NCBI GenBank assembly: GCA_001067655.1
Contig: JUNU01000150.1
Coordinates: 1 to 16,384, forward strand
Origin: Neisseria lactamica
GTDB lineage: Bacteria > Pseudomonadota > Gammaproteobacteria > Burkholderiales > Neisseriaceae
Length of the DNA: 16,384 nt
Direction: 5' to 3'
Position 1 is the stretch's first letter, and every line of letters starts with the position of its first letter. Below the pieces are notes generated by a model. That model was not told the origin of the DNA and searched no databases. It saw only the letters and a program-made list of their open reading frames with translations. Positions 1-7,020 of this stretch are shown here, piece after piece. Position numbers and translations under genes: made by a program.

Positions 1-51
1 TACTGTCTGCGGCTTCGTTGCCTTGTCCTGATTTAAATTTAATCCACTATA
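1..51. repeat. Correia repeat (CREE) end fragment, cut by window edge
   Basis: The first 51 bases end in the inverted-repeat terminus ATTTAAATTTAATCCACTATA, which is the reverse complement of the terminus that begins at 16334. The preceding CTGTCTGCGGCTTCG...CCTTGTCCTG matches what I recall of the internal sequence of neisserial Correia elements. Only one end is inside the window, so the full length cannot be given. Confidence 0.8.
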
Positions 52-114
52 TTCTCGGCTGATTATTCGGCCGCCCTCTTGCCGCAGACGTTCCCACTCC
101 GGACGGAACACTTT

Positions 115-126
115 TTCAGACGGCCT
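115..126 (-). repeat. DNA uptake sequence (AG-DUS) forming the end of queC
   Basis: A perfect AGGCCGTCTGAA on the minus strand. The last two sense codons and the stop of queC (GCC GTC TGA) lie inside it, so the uptake signal supplies the C-terminal Ala-Val and the termination codon. A run of T on the plus strand flanks it. Confidence 0.9.
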
Positions 127-775
127 TTTTGCTTTCCAAATATTCCGCCAATCCGCGCTCGCGCAACACGCAGCTCGGGCATTCGTGGCAGCCGCCGACG
201 ATGCCGTTGTAGCAGGTGTGGGTCTGCTCGCGGATGTAGTCCAGTGCGCCCATTTCGTCCGCCAGCGCCCAAGTTTGCGCTTTGGTCAGGTACATCAGCG
301 GGGTGTGGATTTGGAAGGCGTAATCCATCGCCAGATTGAGGGTAACGTTCATGGATTTGACGAACACGTCGCGGCAGTCGGGGTAGCCGGAGAAGTCGGT
401 TTCGCACACGCCCGCGATAATGTGCCTGATGCCCTGTCCTTTGGCGTAGATGGCGGCGTAGAGCAGGAACAGGGCGTTGCGTCCGTCCACGAAGGTATTG
501 GGCAGGCCGTCTGAAGCGGTTTCAATGGTAGCGGTCTCGTCCATCAGGGCGTTGTGCGTAATCTGCTGCATCAGGCTCAAGTCGAGTACGGTTTGTTTGA
601 CGCCCAAATCCTGCGCAATCCAGCGGGCGCGTTCCAGCTCGACGGCGTGGCGTTGCCCGTATTGGAAGGTGATGGTTTGGACGTTTTCGCGCCCGTAGGT
701 TTGAATCGCCTGAATCAGGCAGGTGGTGGAGTCCTGGCCGCCGGAGAAGATGACCAAGGCTTGTTGGTTTTGCAT
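116..775 (-). CDS. queC: 7-cyano-7-deazaguanine (preQ0) synthase QueC
   Basis: QueC converts 7-carboxy-7-deazaguanine to preQ0 using ammonia and ATP, in the cytosolic queuosine pathway for tRNA wobble modification. The 219-aa product has the N-type ATP pyrophosphatase P-loop SGGQDSTT near residues 11-18, an FQYGQRH segment, and the C-terminal zinc-binding cysteines in the [15 protein letters not shown] stretch. The length is normal for the family. The start at 775 is preceded by an AGGATT ribosome binding site. It is divergent from the ynbA-like gene. No other queuosine gene is in the window, and I saw no preQ1 riboswitch upstream. The stop codon is embedded in a DUS. Confidence 0.95.
   Translation of the reverse strand: MQNQQALVIFSGGQDSTTCLIQAIQTYGRENVQTITFQYGQRHAVELERARWIAQDLGVKQTVLDLSLMQQITHNALMDETATIETASDGLPNTFVDGRNALFLLYAAIYAKGQGIRHIIAGVCETDFSGYPDCRDVFVKSMNVTLNLAMDYAFQIHTPLMYLTKAQTWALADEMGALDYIREQTHTCYNGIVGGCHECPSCVLRERGLAEYLESKKAV
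504..515 (+). repeat. AG-DUS inside queC
   Basis: A perfect AGGCCGTCTGAA on the plus strand, read within the antisense-oriented queC coding sequence. It is single and not part of a hairpin. Confidence 0.85.
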
Positions 776-829
776 GGTGAATCCTAGTTTTGGTAACGCG
801 GGAGGTTTGCGAACCGCGTGGTGGGAAAG

Positions 830-860
830 TTGACGGATTATAACGGATTTCGTCTATAAT
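830..860 (+). promoter_or_regulatory. Candidate sigma-70 promoter for the ynbA-like gene
   Basis: TTGACG at 830-835 and a perfect TATAAT at 855-860 are separated by 19 bases, a little longer than optimal. They lie 34 bases upstream of the ATG at 895, in the queC/ynbA-like divergent region. The -10 box is convincing and the -35 pairing is less so. Confidence 0.4.
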
Positions 861-878
861 CGCGGCACTTCGTTTATT

Positions 879-890
879 TTCAGACGGCAT
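879..890 (-). repeat. AT-DUS just upstream of the ynbA-like start
   Basis: ATGCCGTCTGAA in reverse orientation, the dialect typical of N. meningitidis and N. gonorrhoeae. It is the only perfect AT-DUS I found here. It ends four bases before the ATG at 895 and occupies the place where a ribosome binding site would be expected. Confidence 0.85.
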
Positions 891-894
891 AATC

Positions 895-1494
895 ATGAGC
901 ATCTACGCCCTTAAACCCAAATTCCAAAACCTGCTGCGCCCGCTGGTGCGCCGGCTTTATCAGAAGGGGGTAACCGCCAATCAGGTTACGCTGGCGGCTT
1001 GCGCGGTGTCGGTCGCGGTCGGGCTGCTGCTGTCGCTCGGCGCGCAGGTTCCCGCCTTGTTTTGGCTGTTGCCCGTGTGGCTGTTTGTCCGCATGGCGTT
1101 GAACGCGGTGGACGGAATGCTGGCGCGCGAGTTCGGTCAGCAGTCGGCATTGGGCGGTTATCTGAACGAAATCACCGATGTCGCCGCCGATGCTGCGCTG
1201 TATCTGCCTTTCGCCTTTATCGCCCCGTTTGACGGCGCACAAATCGGCCTGTTTGTCTGGCTGGCGGCAATGACCGAATTTTGCGGCGTGCTGGGGCAGG
1301 TGCACGGCAACGGGCGGCGTTATGACGGGCCGTTCGGCAAGAGCGACCGCGCGTTCTTTATCGGCGTACTGGCGGTGTGGTACGCAGTGGCAGGCGGCTT
1401 CCATGCGGTTTTCTACGTCGTCATGTGGCTGGCTTGCGCGGCATTGGTTTACACCTGCTATAAGCGCGTCGTCAATGGTTTGAAGGCCGTCTGA
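895..1494 (+). CDS. YnbA-like CDP-alcohol phosphatidyltransferase family membrane protein
   Basis: Members of this family transfer a phosphatidyl group from CDP-diacylglycerol to an alcohol at the inner membrane. The 199-aa protein has several hydrophobic segments (about 31-50, 54-70, 97-125, 150-190). It carries the CDP-OH-P signature at residues 70-99: Asn70-xx-Asp73-Gly74-xx-Ala77-Arg78, Gly87, Asn91, Asp95, Asp99. The usual first and third aspartates are Asn. From memory, E. coli YnbA shares this feature, so it is probably a subfamily trait rather than damage. The PFGKSDRA segment also resembles YnbA. No clear Shine-Dalgarno is present. The gene ends in KAV-stop encoded by a DUS. The YnbB-, YnbC- and YnbD-like genes lie downstream. 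The alcohol acceptor is unknown. Confidence 0.85.
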   Translation: MSIYALKPKFQNLLRPLVRRLYQKGVTANQVTLAACAVSVAVGLLLSLGAQVPALFWLLPVWLFVRMALNAVDGMLAREFGQQSALGGYLNEITDVAADAALYLPFAFIAPFDGAQIGLFVWLAAMTEFCGVLGQVHGNGRRYDGPFGKSDRAFFIGVLAVWYAVAGGFHAVFYVVMWLACAALVYTCYKRVVNGLKAV

Positions 1495-1495
1495 A
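1484..1495 (+). repeat. AG-DUS forming the end of the ynbA-like gene
   Basis: AGGCCGTCTGAA overlaps the terminal codons AAG GCC GTC TGA. The protein ends Lys-Ala-Val exactly as queC does, because both genes stop inside a DUS read in the same frame. Confidence 0.9.
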
Positions 1496-1540
1496 AATCG
1501 TTTCCTTCTCTTCCATTCCATTGATAACACGATAAACTTT

Positions 1541-2161
1541 ATGCAAAAAACTTCGCACATCATCCCTTTGCTGCTCACGGTTTTCATTGCCGCACTCATC
1601 GTCTGGTCGGGCATCAACCCGTCCGACCGCGCCGTTTGGTACGCCGAAATTCTCCCCGTTTCCACCGTATTTATCGCGCTTATCGCCACTTACCGCCGCT
1701 TCCGTTTCAGCAATTTGGCTTACGTATTCATGAGCTTCTGGCTGATTATGCACACCGTCGGCGCACACTACACCTTCGCCGATGTGCCCTTCGACTGGGC
1801 AAACCGCCTGCTTGCGCCGTTTTTAGGCGAAAACCGCAACCATTTCGACCGCGTCGGACACTACATCATCGGTTTCTACGCCTATCCGATGGCGGAATGG
1901 TTGTTGCGCCGCAAACTCTGCCGTCCCGCGCTTGCCCTGTTTTTCTCCTTGTTCTTCATCATGAGCGTGGCGGCGGCTTACGAAATCATCGAATGGCAGT
2001 ATGCGGTGATTGACGGCGGCGAAGCAGGGCTGGAGGTACTTGGTTCGCAAGGCGATATTTGGGACGCGCAAAAAGACATGCTCGCCGACACGCTGGGCGC
2101 GCTGACTTCGCTGGTGGTGTTTATGTTTACACGACCGGACAAGCGTTTGAAAGCAAGCTGA
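1541..2161 (+). CDS. DUF2238 (YjdF-like) inner-membrane protein
   Basis: A 206-aa polytopic membrane protein of the DUF2238/YjdF family, whose biochemical function is unknown. I see about six hydrophobic segments (roughly residues 7-27, 33-52, 58-77, 105-125, 130-150, 183-203). Family-type conserved polar motifs lie at or between membrane segments: HFDRVGHYIIGF near 102-113, EIIEWQY near 149-155, and a GDIWDAQKDMLAD stretch before the last helix. It starts 46 bases after the ynbA-like gene, so it is probably co-transcribed, although no clear Shine-Dalgarno precedes the ATG. A DUS hairpin follows its stop. A role linked to membrane lipids is only an inference from its neighbour. Confidence 0.85.
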   Translation: MQKTSHIIPLLLTVFIAALIVWSGINPSDRAVWYAEILPVSTVFIALIATYRRFRFSNLAYVFMSFWLIMHTVGAHYTFADVPFDWANRLLAPFLGENRNHFDRVGHYIIGFYAYPMAEWLLRRKLCRPALALFFSLFFIMSVAAAYEIIEWQYAVIDGGEAGLEVLGSQGDIWDAQKDMLADTLGALTSLVVFMFTRPDKRLKAS

Positions 2162-2181
2162 TAGCCCTTGGACAATAGTGA

Positions 2182-2224
2182 AAAGGTCGTCTGAAACCAT
2201 GAGATTCGGTTTCAGACGACCTTT
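2182..2224. terminator. DUS inverted-repeat hairpin after the DUF2238 gene
   Basis: The arms at 2182-2198 and 2208-2224 are perfect 17-bp complements and each contains AGGTCGTCTGAA. The loop is 9 bases. A T-rich run (CTTTCTTTTG) follows on the plus strand. It lies 20 bases after the plus-strand stop and is a likely Rho-independent terminator that doubles as an uptake signal. Confidence 0.8.
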
Positions 2225-2337
2225 CTTTTGTAGCTGCTTCCCAGTCCGCGGCTTTCGATTTGTCCTTTCTCGGAAGGATACCAATCAAAACGAGGCAATG
2301 CCGTATCGGTTTGGATGGGACAGTCATTCGTCGCCAA

Positions 2338-2380
2338 AAAGGTCGTCTGAAACTTTAAACCTCCGTTTCAGACGACCTTT
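2338..2380. terminator. DUS inverted-repeat hairpin after the DUF5706/DUF3616 gene
   Basis: The arms at 2338-2353 and 2365-2380 are perfect 16-bp complements carrying paired AG-mucDUS, with an 11-base loop. In the minus-strand direction the second arm is followed by TTT from the A-run at 2336-2340. It sits 14 bases beyond the stop of the minus-strand gene. Together with the hairpin at 2182-2224 it leaves a 113-bp gene-free spacer between the convergent genes. Confidence 0.8.
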
Positions 2381-2393
2381 GATCAGATTAAAA

Positions 2394-4349
2394 CTACTGT
2401 TTGCCGAACTGGCTGTAATCCACCACCATATACTTGGCAGTAATTTTCTGCGAGGCGTTGCCTTCGTCGCCCATCAGAATCATCTGCGGCTTGCCGTTGA
2501 CCGTAATCGAATCGACGGCTTCGACGTTGGTGATGTGTTGCAGGTTAGGCAGCGAGATTTTTTGCGGCTCGTCGGTCGGGTTACCGCTCCAAGTCCACAG
2601 TTGCGAGAATTTCTGACCGTTTTCGTCCTTCACTTCGTTGGCGATAACGTAGTTTTTCAACACGGGGTCGTAGTTGATGGAACGGATACCGCCGCCGTCG
2701 ATGTCGAGGATGGCGACTTCGTCAAACTCAGGCTTGGCGTTGCGCTCGAACACGTCTTTCGGATTGCTGATGAATGCCACCAAAGCCATATTGTTGAACT
2801 CAGGATCGCGGAAGCCCAAGACGAGGCGTTTCTTCACAGGGTCGAACGCCATACCTTCGATATTGATTTCTTCAAAGGCAACTTCAGCTTTGGTGCGTTC
2901 GCTGATAAGGTCGTGCAGTTTCTTATCAGTTTCCAAAACCTGCGTCAGATTGTCGTAGCTGGTCAGCCCCAACACATTGCCGTCTTGGATTTTAAAGCGC
3001 ATCAGGTGTTCGCGGTCGGGCGAGCGGTTACCTTTGCGGGTGCGCGAATGCGAAGTGAGCGCGTAGATAAAGCCTTCATCGTCGCGTGCCAATGCTTCCA
3101 AGTCGCTCAGGCGGCGTTTGAAGCCGGTAATCACGCGCGTATCCAAGGCTTCGTCTTCGATAAATCTGCCTGACGGGTCGATGCTGACGATGCTGAACGC
3201 GTGGTTCGGTTCGTCTTCGGCAATCAACAGTTTGCCGTCGGGAAGCTGTTGTACGGCGGAAGGCTCGTACACGCCGTTGAACATATTAATACCCAAAGAG
3301 CGCAGCTCTGCCGCATTGTTGGCAGGTTGGGTCAGCAGCGAAGGCAGCGTCTTCACGCCGATAAACGCCGCCAGCGAAGCCAAAAGCCCCCAACGGAATA
3401 CGGCATAAGACAAGTTGATGTATTTGAACTGTTTATCCGCCAGCAAGCCCAGCCAGTAAAGATGATCGCTCATCTTTTGATAGACTTGTTTGCGGTCGCC
3501 CATAATCTCCTGCATCATTTCCCAATATTGCTCTTTTTGCACCTTCACACGGTCTTCGTAAATCAGGATATTGGGCTGGCTGCCGCTGAAAAAGCGTGTT
3601 TGGGTGCTGCTGAGGCGGGTTCTCAAATCACGCAGTTTGGCGCGCCCGCGGAAAAAATCCTTAACCCAAGTACGCGCCGCCTGCATTTTGCCGATACGTT
3701 CGGGCGAAGCGGACAGAAGCGCGAACACGATGGACGCGGCGGCGGTAATCATAAAGGTACTCGCCGGAATCAGAAATTCGGGCGATGATGAAAAAATAAA
3801 CGCTCCCGAAATCATCAATGCAGACACGATGAAACCATTCAGCGAAATCATAATATTCGCCTTGGTTGCCGCTAGCGCGAGCAACTCCATCTCTGAGCGA
3901 ACGGCATTGCGGAACATGGTTTCCACGCCTTTGTTCGTACCCAAAAGATCGGAAGGCTGCACATCAGCGGCTTGTTTTTTCTTCTTCGCCTTGTCTTTTT
4001 TGTCTTTCTTTTTCTTTTTGGGCTTTTCAGACGACGTCTCAACGCCTTCAAAGATGATGTTATCCGTCACGGCCTCTTCGGCATTGCTGTTTTGTTGATG
4101 GTCTGCCGTTTCAGACTCCGAAGCTTCTTCAACTTTTAAAGTTTCTTCAGCTTTCACGGCTTCTTCAATGTTTACAGCTTCTTCAGTTTTTAAGGTTTCT
4201 TTAGCTTTATCAAACGCTTCTTCTGAGTCTTCCCAAACTTCGGAAACAGGCTGCGGCGCATCGGGGTCGGGGCGTTCGAAAGGTTTCTCCCAGTTAGAAA
4301 CCGTATTTTGCGGTTCTTGCCCTTTTTTATTTTTATCGTGGAAATCCAT
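2394..4349 (-). CDS. Fusion of Pycsar-effector-like (DUF5706) membrane domain and DUF3616-like propeller
   Basis: The 651-aa protein has four parts. Residues 1-140 are an acidic tail with EEAV/EETL-like repeats (about 56-94) and then a lysine cluster (109-125). Residues 141-336 resemble DUF5706, the Pycsar effector domain: helices near 166-186 and 191-212, a long charged linker, a Y/D-rich segment before a third helix near 314-336. Residues 350-651 resemble DUF3616: SDLEAL near 415, SHSRTRKG near 433, INIEGMAFD near 495, GFRDP near 512. Basic flanks put the N-terminus and linker in the cytoplasm and the propeller in the periplasm. GGAGG six bases upstream supports the start. No cyclase is adjacent, so it is not a recognisable Pycsar operon. 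Domain calls are by eye. Confidence 0.7.
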   Translation of the reverse strand: MDFHDKNKKGQEPQNTVSNWEKPFERPDPDAPQPVSEVWEDSEEAFDKAKETLKTEEAVNIEEAVKAEETLKVEEASESETADHQQNSNAEEAVTDNIIFEGVETSSEKPKKKKKDKKDKAKKKKQAADVQPSDLLGTNKGVETMFRNAVRSEMELLALAATKANIMISLNGFIVSALMISGAFIFSSSPEFLIPASTFMITAAASIVFALLSASPERIGKMQAARTWVKDFFRGRAKLRDLRTRLSSTQTRFFSGSQPNILIYEDRVKVQKEQYWEMMQEIMGDRKQVYQKMSDHLYWLGLLADKQFKYINLSYAVFRWGLLASLAAFIGVKTLPSLLTQPANNAAELRSLGINMFNGVYEPSAVQQLPDGKLLIAEDEPNHAFSIVSIDPSGRFIEDEALDTRVITGFKRRLSDLEALARDDEGFIYALTSHSRTRKGNRSPDREHLMRFKIQDGNVLGLTSYDNLTQVLETDKKLHDLISERTKAEVAFEEINIEGMAFDPVKKRLVLGFRDPEFNNMALVAFISNPKDVFERNAKPEFDEVAILDIDGGGIRSINYDPVLKNYVIANEVKDENGQKFSQLWTWSGNPTDEPQKISLPNLQHITNVEAVDSITVNGKPQMILMGDEGNASQKITAKYMVVDYSQFGKQ

Positions 4350-4522
4350 GTTTATCCTCCGTTTGAGTAAATCAATTTAAATGGAAAGGGAAAAGCGTTT
4401 TTTAGTTCCTCTGATTCGGGGAATTTACACAACGTCATACATTATCGATAAAAACATTACACTTCTTGGGATAATCATGTTTGTAATGATGAAGTCGGCA
4501 ATCCAAGTTCCCCTTCAACAAA

Positions 4523-4554
4523 AACTGCCGCCAAACGGGCAGTTTGCGGCAGTT
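4523..4554 (-). terminator. Rho-independent terminator for the PepSY-type gene
   Basis: The arms AACTGCCGCCAAAC (4523-4536) and GTTTGCGGCAGTT (4542-4554) pair with one bulged base. Read on the minus strand, a T-run derived from the AAAAA at 4520-4524 follows the hairpin. It lies 15 bases past the stop of the gene at 4570 and contains no DUS, unlike the other terminators here. Confidence 0.7.
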
Positions 4555-4569
4555 GTAACGCATCGTTTA

Positions 4570-4854
4570 TCAGTAGTCGATACGCTCTTTGATGATTCTC
4601 AAGTCGGGGTAAGACAATTTGATGTCGTATTCGCGTCCGCCTTTGTAGGCTTCTACGTCCAGTACAGGTCTGCCGCGATAGTCGTCGGCGTCGATGTCGT
4701 GAACGCGATAGCCGCGTTGCTCAAGCATTCTGATGGCTTTAGTACGGTTTTGTTCAAAATTTCTGTCGCTGTAAATTTGGTGTTCGATGTAATCGTTGGC
4801 ACCTGCGACAGCAGCGGATAAGGCGACGATGGCGGTCAATAATAATTTTTTCAT
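4570..4854 (-). CDS. Small secreted PepSY-domain-like protein
   Basis: I place the start at 4854 (MKKLLLTAIVAL), because AGGAAG lies just upstream and a clean signal peptide begins there, although the frame is open further up. The product is 94 aa: a signal peptide of about 20 residues ending near AVAGA, then a short acidic/basic domain with the pattern A-x2-x-LEQRGY-x-V-x-DIDADDYRGRPVLDVEAYKGGREYDIKLSYPDLRI, broken here into its key elements RGYRVHDID, VLDVEA and YDIKLSYP. This fits the PepSY fold, which is often inhibitory or envelope-associated. The gene has its own terminator. It runs in the same direction as the DUF5706 gene, but the terminator at 4523-4554 between them argues against one tight operon. 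The substrate or partner is unknown. Confidence 0.75.
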   Translation of the reverse strand: MKKLLLTAIVALSAAVAGANDYIEHQIYSDRNFEQNRTKAIRMLEQRGYRVHDIDADDYRGRPVLDVEAYKGGREYDIKLSYPDLRIIKERIDY

Positions 4855-4949
4855 GTTCGACTTCCTTTCGAAATGTGTCATTGGGGTTTTGATGGGTGTA
4901 TTTAAACACGGCAAAATTAGCAGTCATTTAGCACTTCGTTAAACGTAGT

Positions 4950-4981
4950 AAAGGTCGTCTGAAACATTTCAGACGACCTTT
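4950..4981. repeat. Paired AG-mucDUS hairpin between divergent genes
   Basis: AGGTCGTCTGAA at 4952-4963 and its reverse complement at 4968-4979 form a near-perfect palindrome with 15-bp arms and almost no loop. It lies between a minus-strand gene starting at 4854 and a plus-strand gene starting at 5085, so there is no upstream coding sequence for it to terminate. It may be an uptake signal or a boundary element. Confidence 0.8.
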
Positions 4982-5084
4982 TGTTGTTTCTTTCCGTCAT
5001 CTCATTTGTCCGTTTATCAGATAACGATTGCATAAATTTAATATGTCATGATACCGTTCGAAAATATGACTATCAGGAGTTTTT

Positions 5085-6827
5085 ATGCCCGAACAGCAAA
5101 AATATTTTTCCACACAAGACGGCACGTCACTTTTCTACCGCTATCGCCCCGCCGCCGACGGCTCTTCCGATAAAGCCATCGTACTATTCCACCGCGGCCA
5201 CGAGCATTCCGGCCGGATGATGTTTGTTGCCGACGAACTTGGTTTCGACGATTTTGCCTATTTCGCATGGGACGCGCGCGGTCATGGCCACAGCCCCGGC
5301 GAACGCGGCGACAGCCCCAGTATCGGTACCTCCGTTGCCGATGTGGACGACTTTATCCGCCACATCCAAAGCGAATACGGCATCAAGCCCGAAAACATCT
5401 GCGTGATCGCGCAAAGCGTCGGCGCGGTATTGGTTTCTACTTGGCTGCACGACTACGCGCCGAAAATCCGCTGCGCCGTATTGGCATCGCCCGCATTCAA
5501 AGTCAAACTCTACGTTCCCTTCGCCCGCACCGGCTTGAAAATCATGCAGAAATGGCGCGGCAATTTCTTTGTCAACAGTTACGTCAAAGCCCATTACCTG
5601 ACCCACAACCAAGAACGCCAAACCAGCTACGACAACGATTCGCTGATTACCCGCGCCATTTCCGTGCGCATCCTGCTCGGTTTGTATGAAGCTGCCGAGC
5701 GTGTCGTCGCCGATGCGCAGGCAATTACCACGCCCTTGCAGCTTTTGATTTCCGGCAGCGACTGGGTGGTTCATCACAAACCGCAACACGATTTCTACAA
5801 CCGCTTGGGCAGCCGCATCAAAGAACGTCATGTTCTGGATGGTTTCTATCACGATACCTTAGGCGAGCAAAACCGCGAAATCGCCTTCGTCGAAATGCGC
5901 CGCTTTATCCGTGAACGTTTCAATCAGCCTTTATATCAAGTCGATTTGACCCAAGCCCACCTGCACGGCGAAAGCCGTCGCGAAGCCGACGAATTGGCAA
6001 CGCCTTTGTCTATTTGTTCGCCGCGCGGCGCATTTTGGGCGGTTTACCGAGCTTCCCTCGACCTCGGCGCGCGCTGGAGCGAAGGTTTGAAAATCGGCAA
6101 GGAAACCGGCTACGACTCCGGCAGCACGCTGGATTATGTGTACCGCAACCAGCCGCAGGGCAGCAACGCCTTTGGTGTGGCGGTGGACAAACACTATCTC
6201 AACGCCATCGGCTGGCGCGGTATCCGCCAACGCAAAATCAATATCGGCAAAGCGATTCAGACGGCCTCTGCCAAGCTGCGTGAAGCGGGCAAACCGGTAC
6301 ACGTTCTCGATATTGCCTCGGGACACGGCCGCTATGTGCTCGACGCGCTGACGGCCGACACGCTGCCCGATTCCGTGCGTTTGCGCGATTACAGCCCGAT
6401 TAACGTCGAAGCCGGCCGCAAACTGATTGCTGAACGCGGTCTGCAAGACACGGTTACCTTCGACGAAGTCAATGCCTACGGCCGCGCCAACTATCAGGAT
6501 TTGCAGCCTCGTCCTACGCTGGGCATCGTTTCCGGACTGCACGAATTGTTTGCCGACAACGATTTGATTTTGAACTCGCTCTACGGCTTCGGCGATGCGA
6601 TTGAAACGGGCGGCTACCTGATTTACACCGGACAGCCGTGGCATCCGCAGCTCGAAATGATTGCGCGCGCACTGACCAGCCACAAAGCAGGCAGCCCGAA
6701 CTGGGTAATGCGCCGCCGCAGCCAGCAGGAAATGGATCAACTTGTAGAAAAAGCCGGTTTTGAAAAAATCCATCAGTGGATAGACGAAGACGGCATCTTT
6801 ACCGTAAGTCTGGCTGTGAAGAAATAA
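5085..6827 (+). CDS. YnbC-like alpha/beta hydrolase - class I SAM methyltransferase fusion
   Basis: This 580-aa soluble protein joins two enzymes. Residues 1-280 are an alpha/beta hydrolase of lysophospholipase type: oxyanion-side HRGHEHSG (36-43), DARGHGHS (63-70), nucleophile elbow AQSVGA with Ser111, probable acid Asp226 in SGSDWVV, and His256 in FYHDT. Residues 300-580 are a class I methyltransferase: motif I VLDIASGHGRYVLDA (407-421), acidic residue Asp435 in LRDYSP, and later strands near YLIYTGQ (511-517). AGGAG lies five bases before the ATG. The architecture matches E. coli YnbC. In the E. coli locus this partner sits beside a CDP-alcohol transferase and a CDP-DAG synthase, so a role in deacylating or methylating a phospholipid is an inference. 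It stands alone here, flanked by minus-strand genes. The domain assignment is firm and the substrate is unknown. Confidence 0.88.
   Translation: MPEQQKYFSTQDGTSLFYRYRPAADGSSDKAIVLFHRGHEHSGRMMFVADELGFDDFAYFAWDARGHGHSPGERGDSPSIGTSVADVDDFIRHIQSEYGIKPENICVIAQSVGAVLVSTWLHDYAPKIRCAVLASPAFKVKLYVPFARTGLKIMQKWRGNFFVNSYVKAHYLTHNQERQTSYDNDSLITRAISVRILLGLYEAAERVVADAQAITTPLQLLISGSDWVVHHKPQHDFYNRLGSRIKERHVLDGFYHDTLGEQNREIAFVEMRRFIRERFNQPLYQVDLTQAHLHGESRREADELATPLSICSPRGAFWAVYRASLDLGARWSEGLKIGKETGYDSGSTLDYVYRNQPQGSNAFGVAVDKHYLNAIGWRGIRQRKINIGKAIQTASAKLREAGKPVHVLDIASGHGRYVLDALTADTLPDSVRLRDYSPINVEAGRKLIAERGLQDTVTFDEVNAYGRANYQDLQPRPTLGIVSGLHELFADNDLILNSLYGFGDAIETGGYLIYTGQPWHPQLEMIARALTSHKAGSPNWVMRRRSQQEMDQLVEKAGFEKIHQWIDEDGIFTVSLAVKK
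6256..6267 (-). repeat. AG-DUS inside the ynbC-like gene
   Basis: A perfect reverse-orientation AGGCCGTCTGAA in the methyltransferase half, read in frame as part of AIQTAS. Confidence 0.85.
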
Positions 6828-6902
6828 AAAGAGGAGTTTACAAAAGACCGCCGTTTCGCGCGTAGGGGACAAGTTTTAGATTGCTGCGTGTGTGAAATGG
6901 CG

Positions 6903-6925
6903 GTTGCAGATGTGCAACAATTTTT
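6903..6925 (+). terminator. Weak hairpin after the ynbC-like gene
   Basis: GTTGCA (6903-6908) and TGCAAC (6913-6918) pair around a GATG loop and are followed by AATTTTT. The stem is only six base pairs. The stronger DUS hairpin at 6955-6992 is probably the main terminator. Confidence 0.35.
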
Positions 6926-6954
6926 GATTTTTGACCGGCAACAGACAAAACGAA

Positions 6955-6992
6955 AGGTCGTCTGAAACCTTGTTTTGGTTTTCAGACGACCT
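6955..6992. terminator. DUS inverted-repeat hairpin between convergent genes
   Basis: AGGTCGTCTGAAACC at 6955-6969 pairs with GGTTTTCAGACGACCT at 6977-6992, with a bulged T. It lies between the ynbC-like gene ending at 6827 and the ACP-like gene ending at 7021. It probably terminates both. Confidence 0.75.
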
Positions 6993-7020
6993 CAAAAAAG
7001 CTTAAATCGTTCGTTTAAAA

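Noticed and set aside
776..894. preQ1 riboswitch controlling queC
   Set aside because: The queC leader is short and I could not find a preQ1-type pseudoknot hairpin with the A-rich tail; the region instead contains a divergent promoter and a DUS.
2178..3173. Plus-strand open frame of 331 codons across the hairpin spacer and the DUF5706 gene
   Set aside because: It starts inside the DUS hairpins and then runs antisense to the 651-aa gene; the translation has no recognisable domain.
2394..4854. Complete Pycsar anti-phage operon
   Set aside because: Only an effector-like membrane domain is present. No pyrimidine cyclase or other defence gene is visible in the window, and the protein carries a large extra domain.
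5931..6872. Minus-strand open frame opposite the methyltransferase half of the ynbC-like gene
   Set aside because: It is the antisense image of a clear methyltransferase, typical of GC-rich codon third positions.
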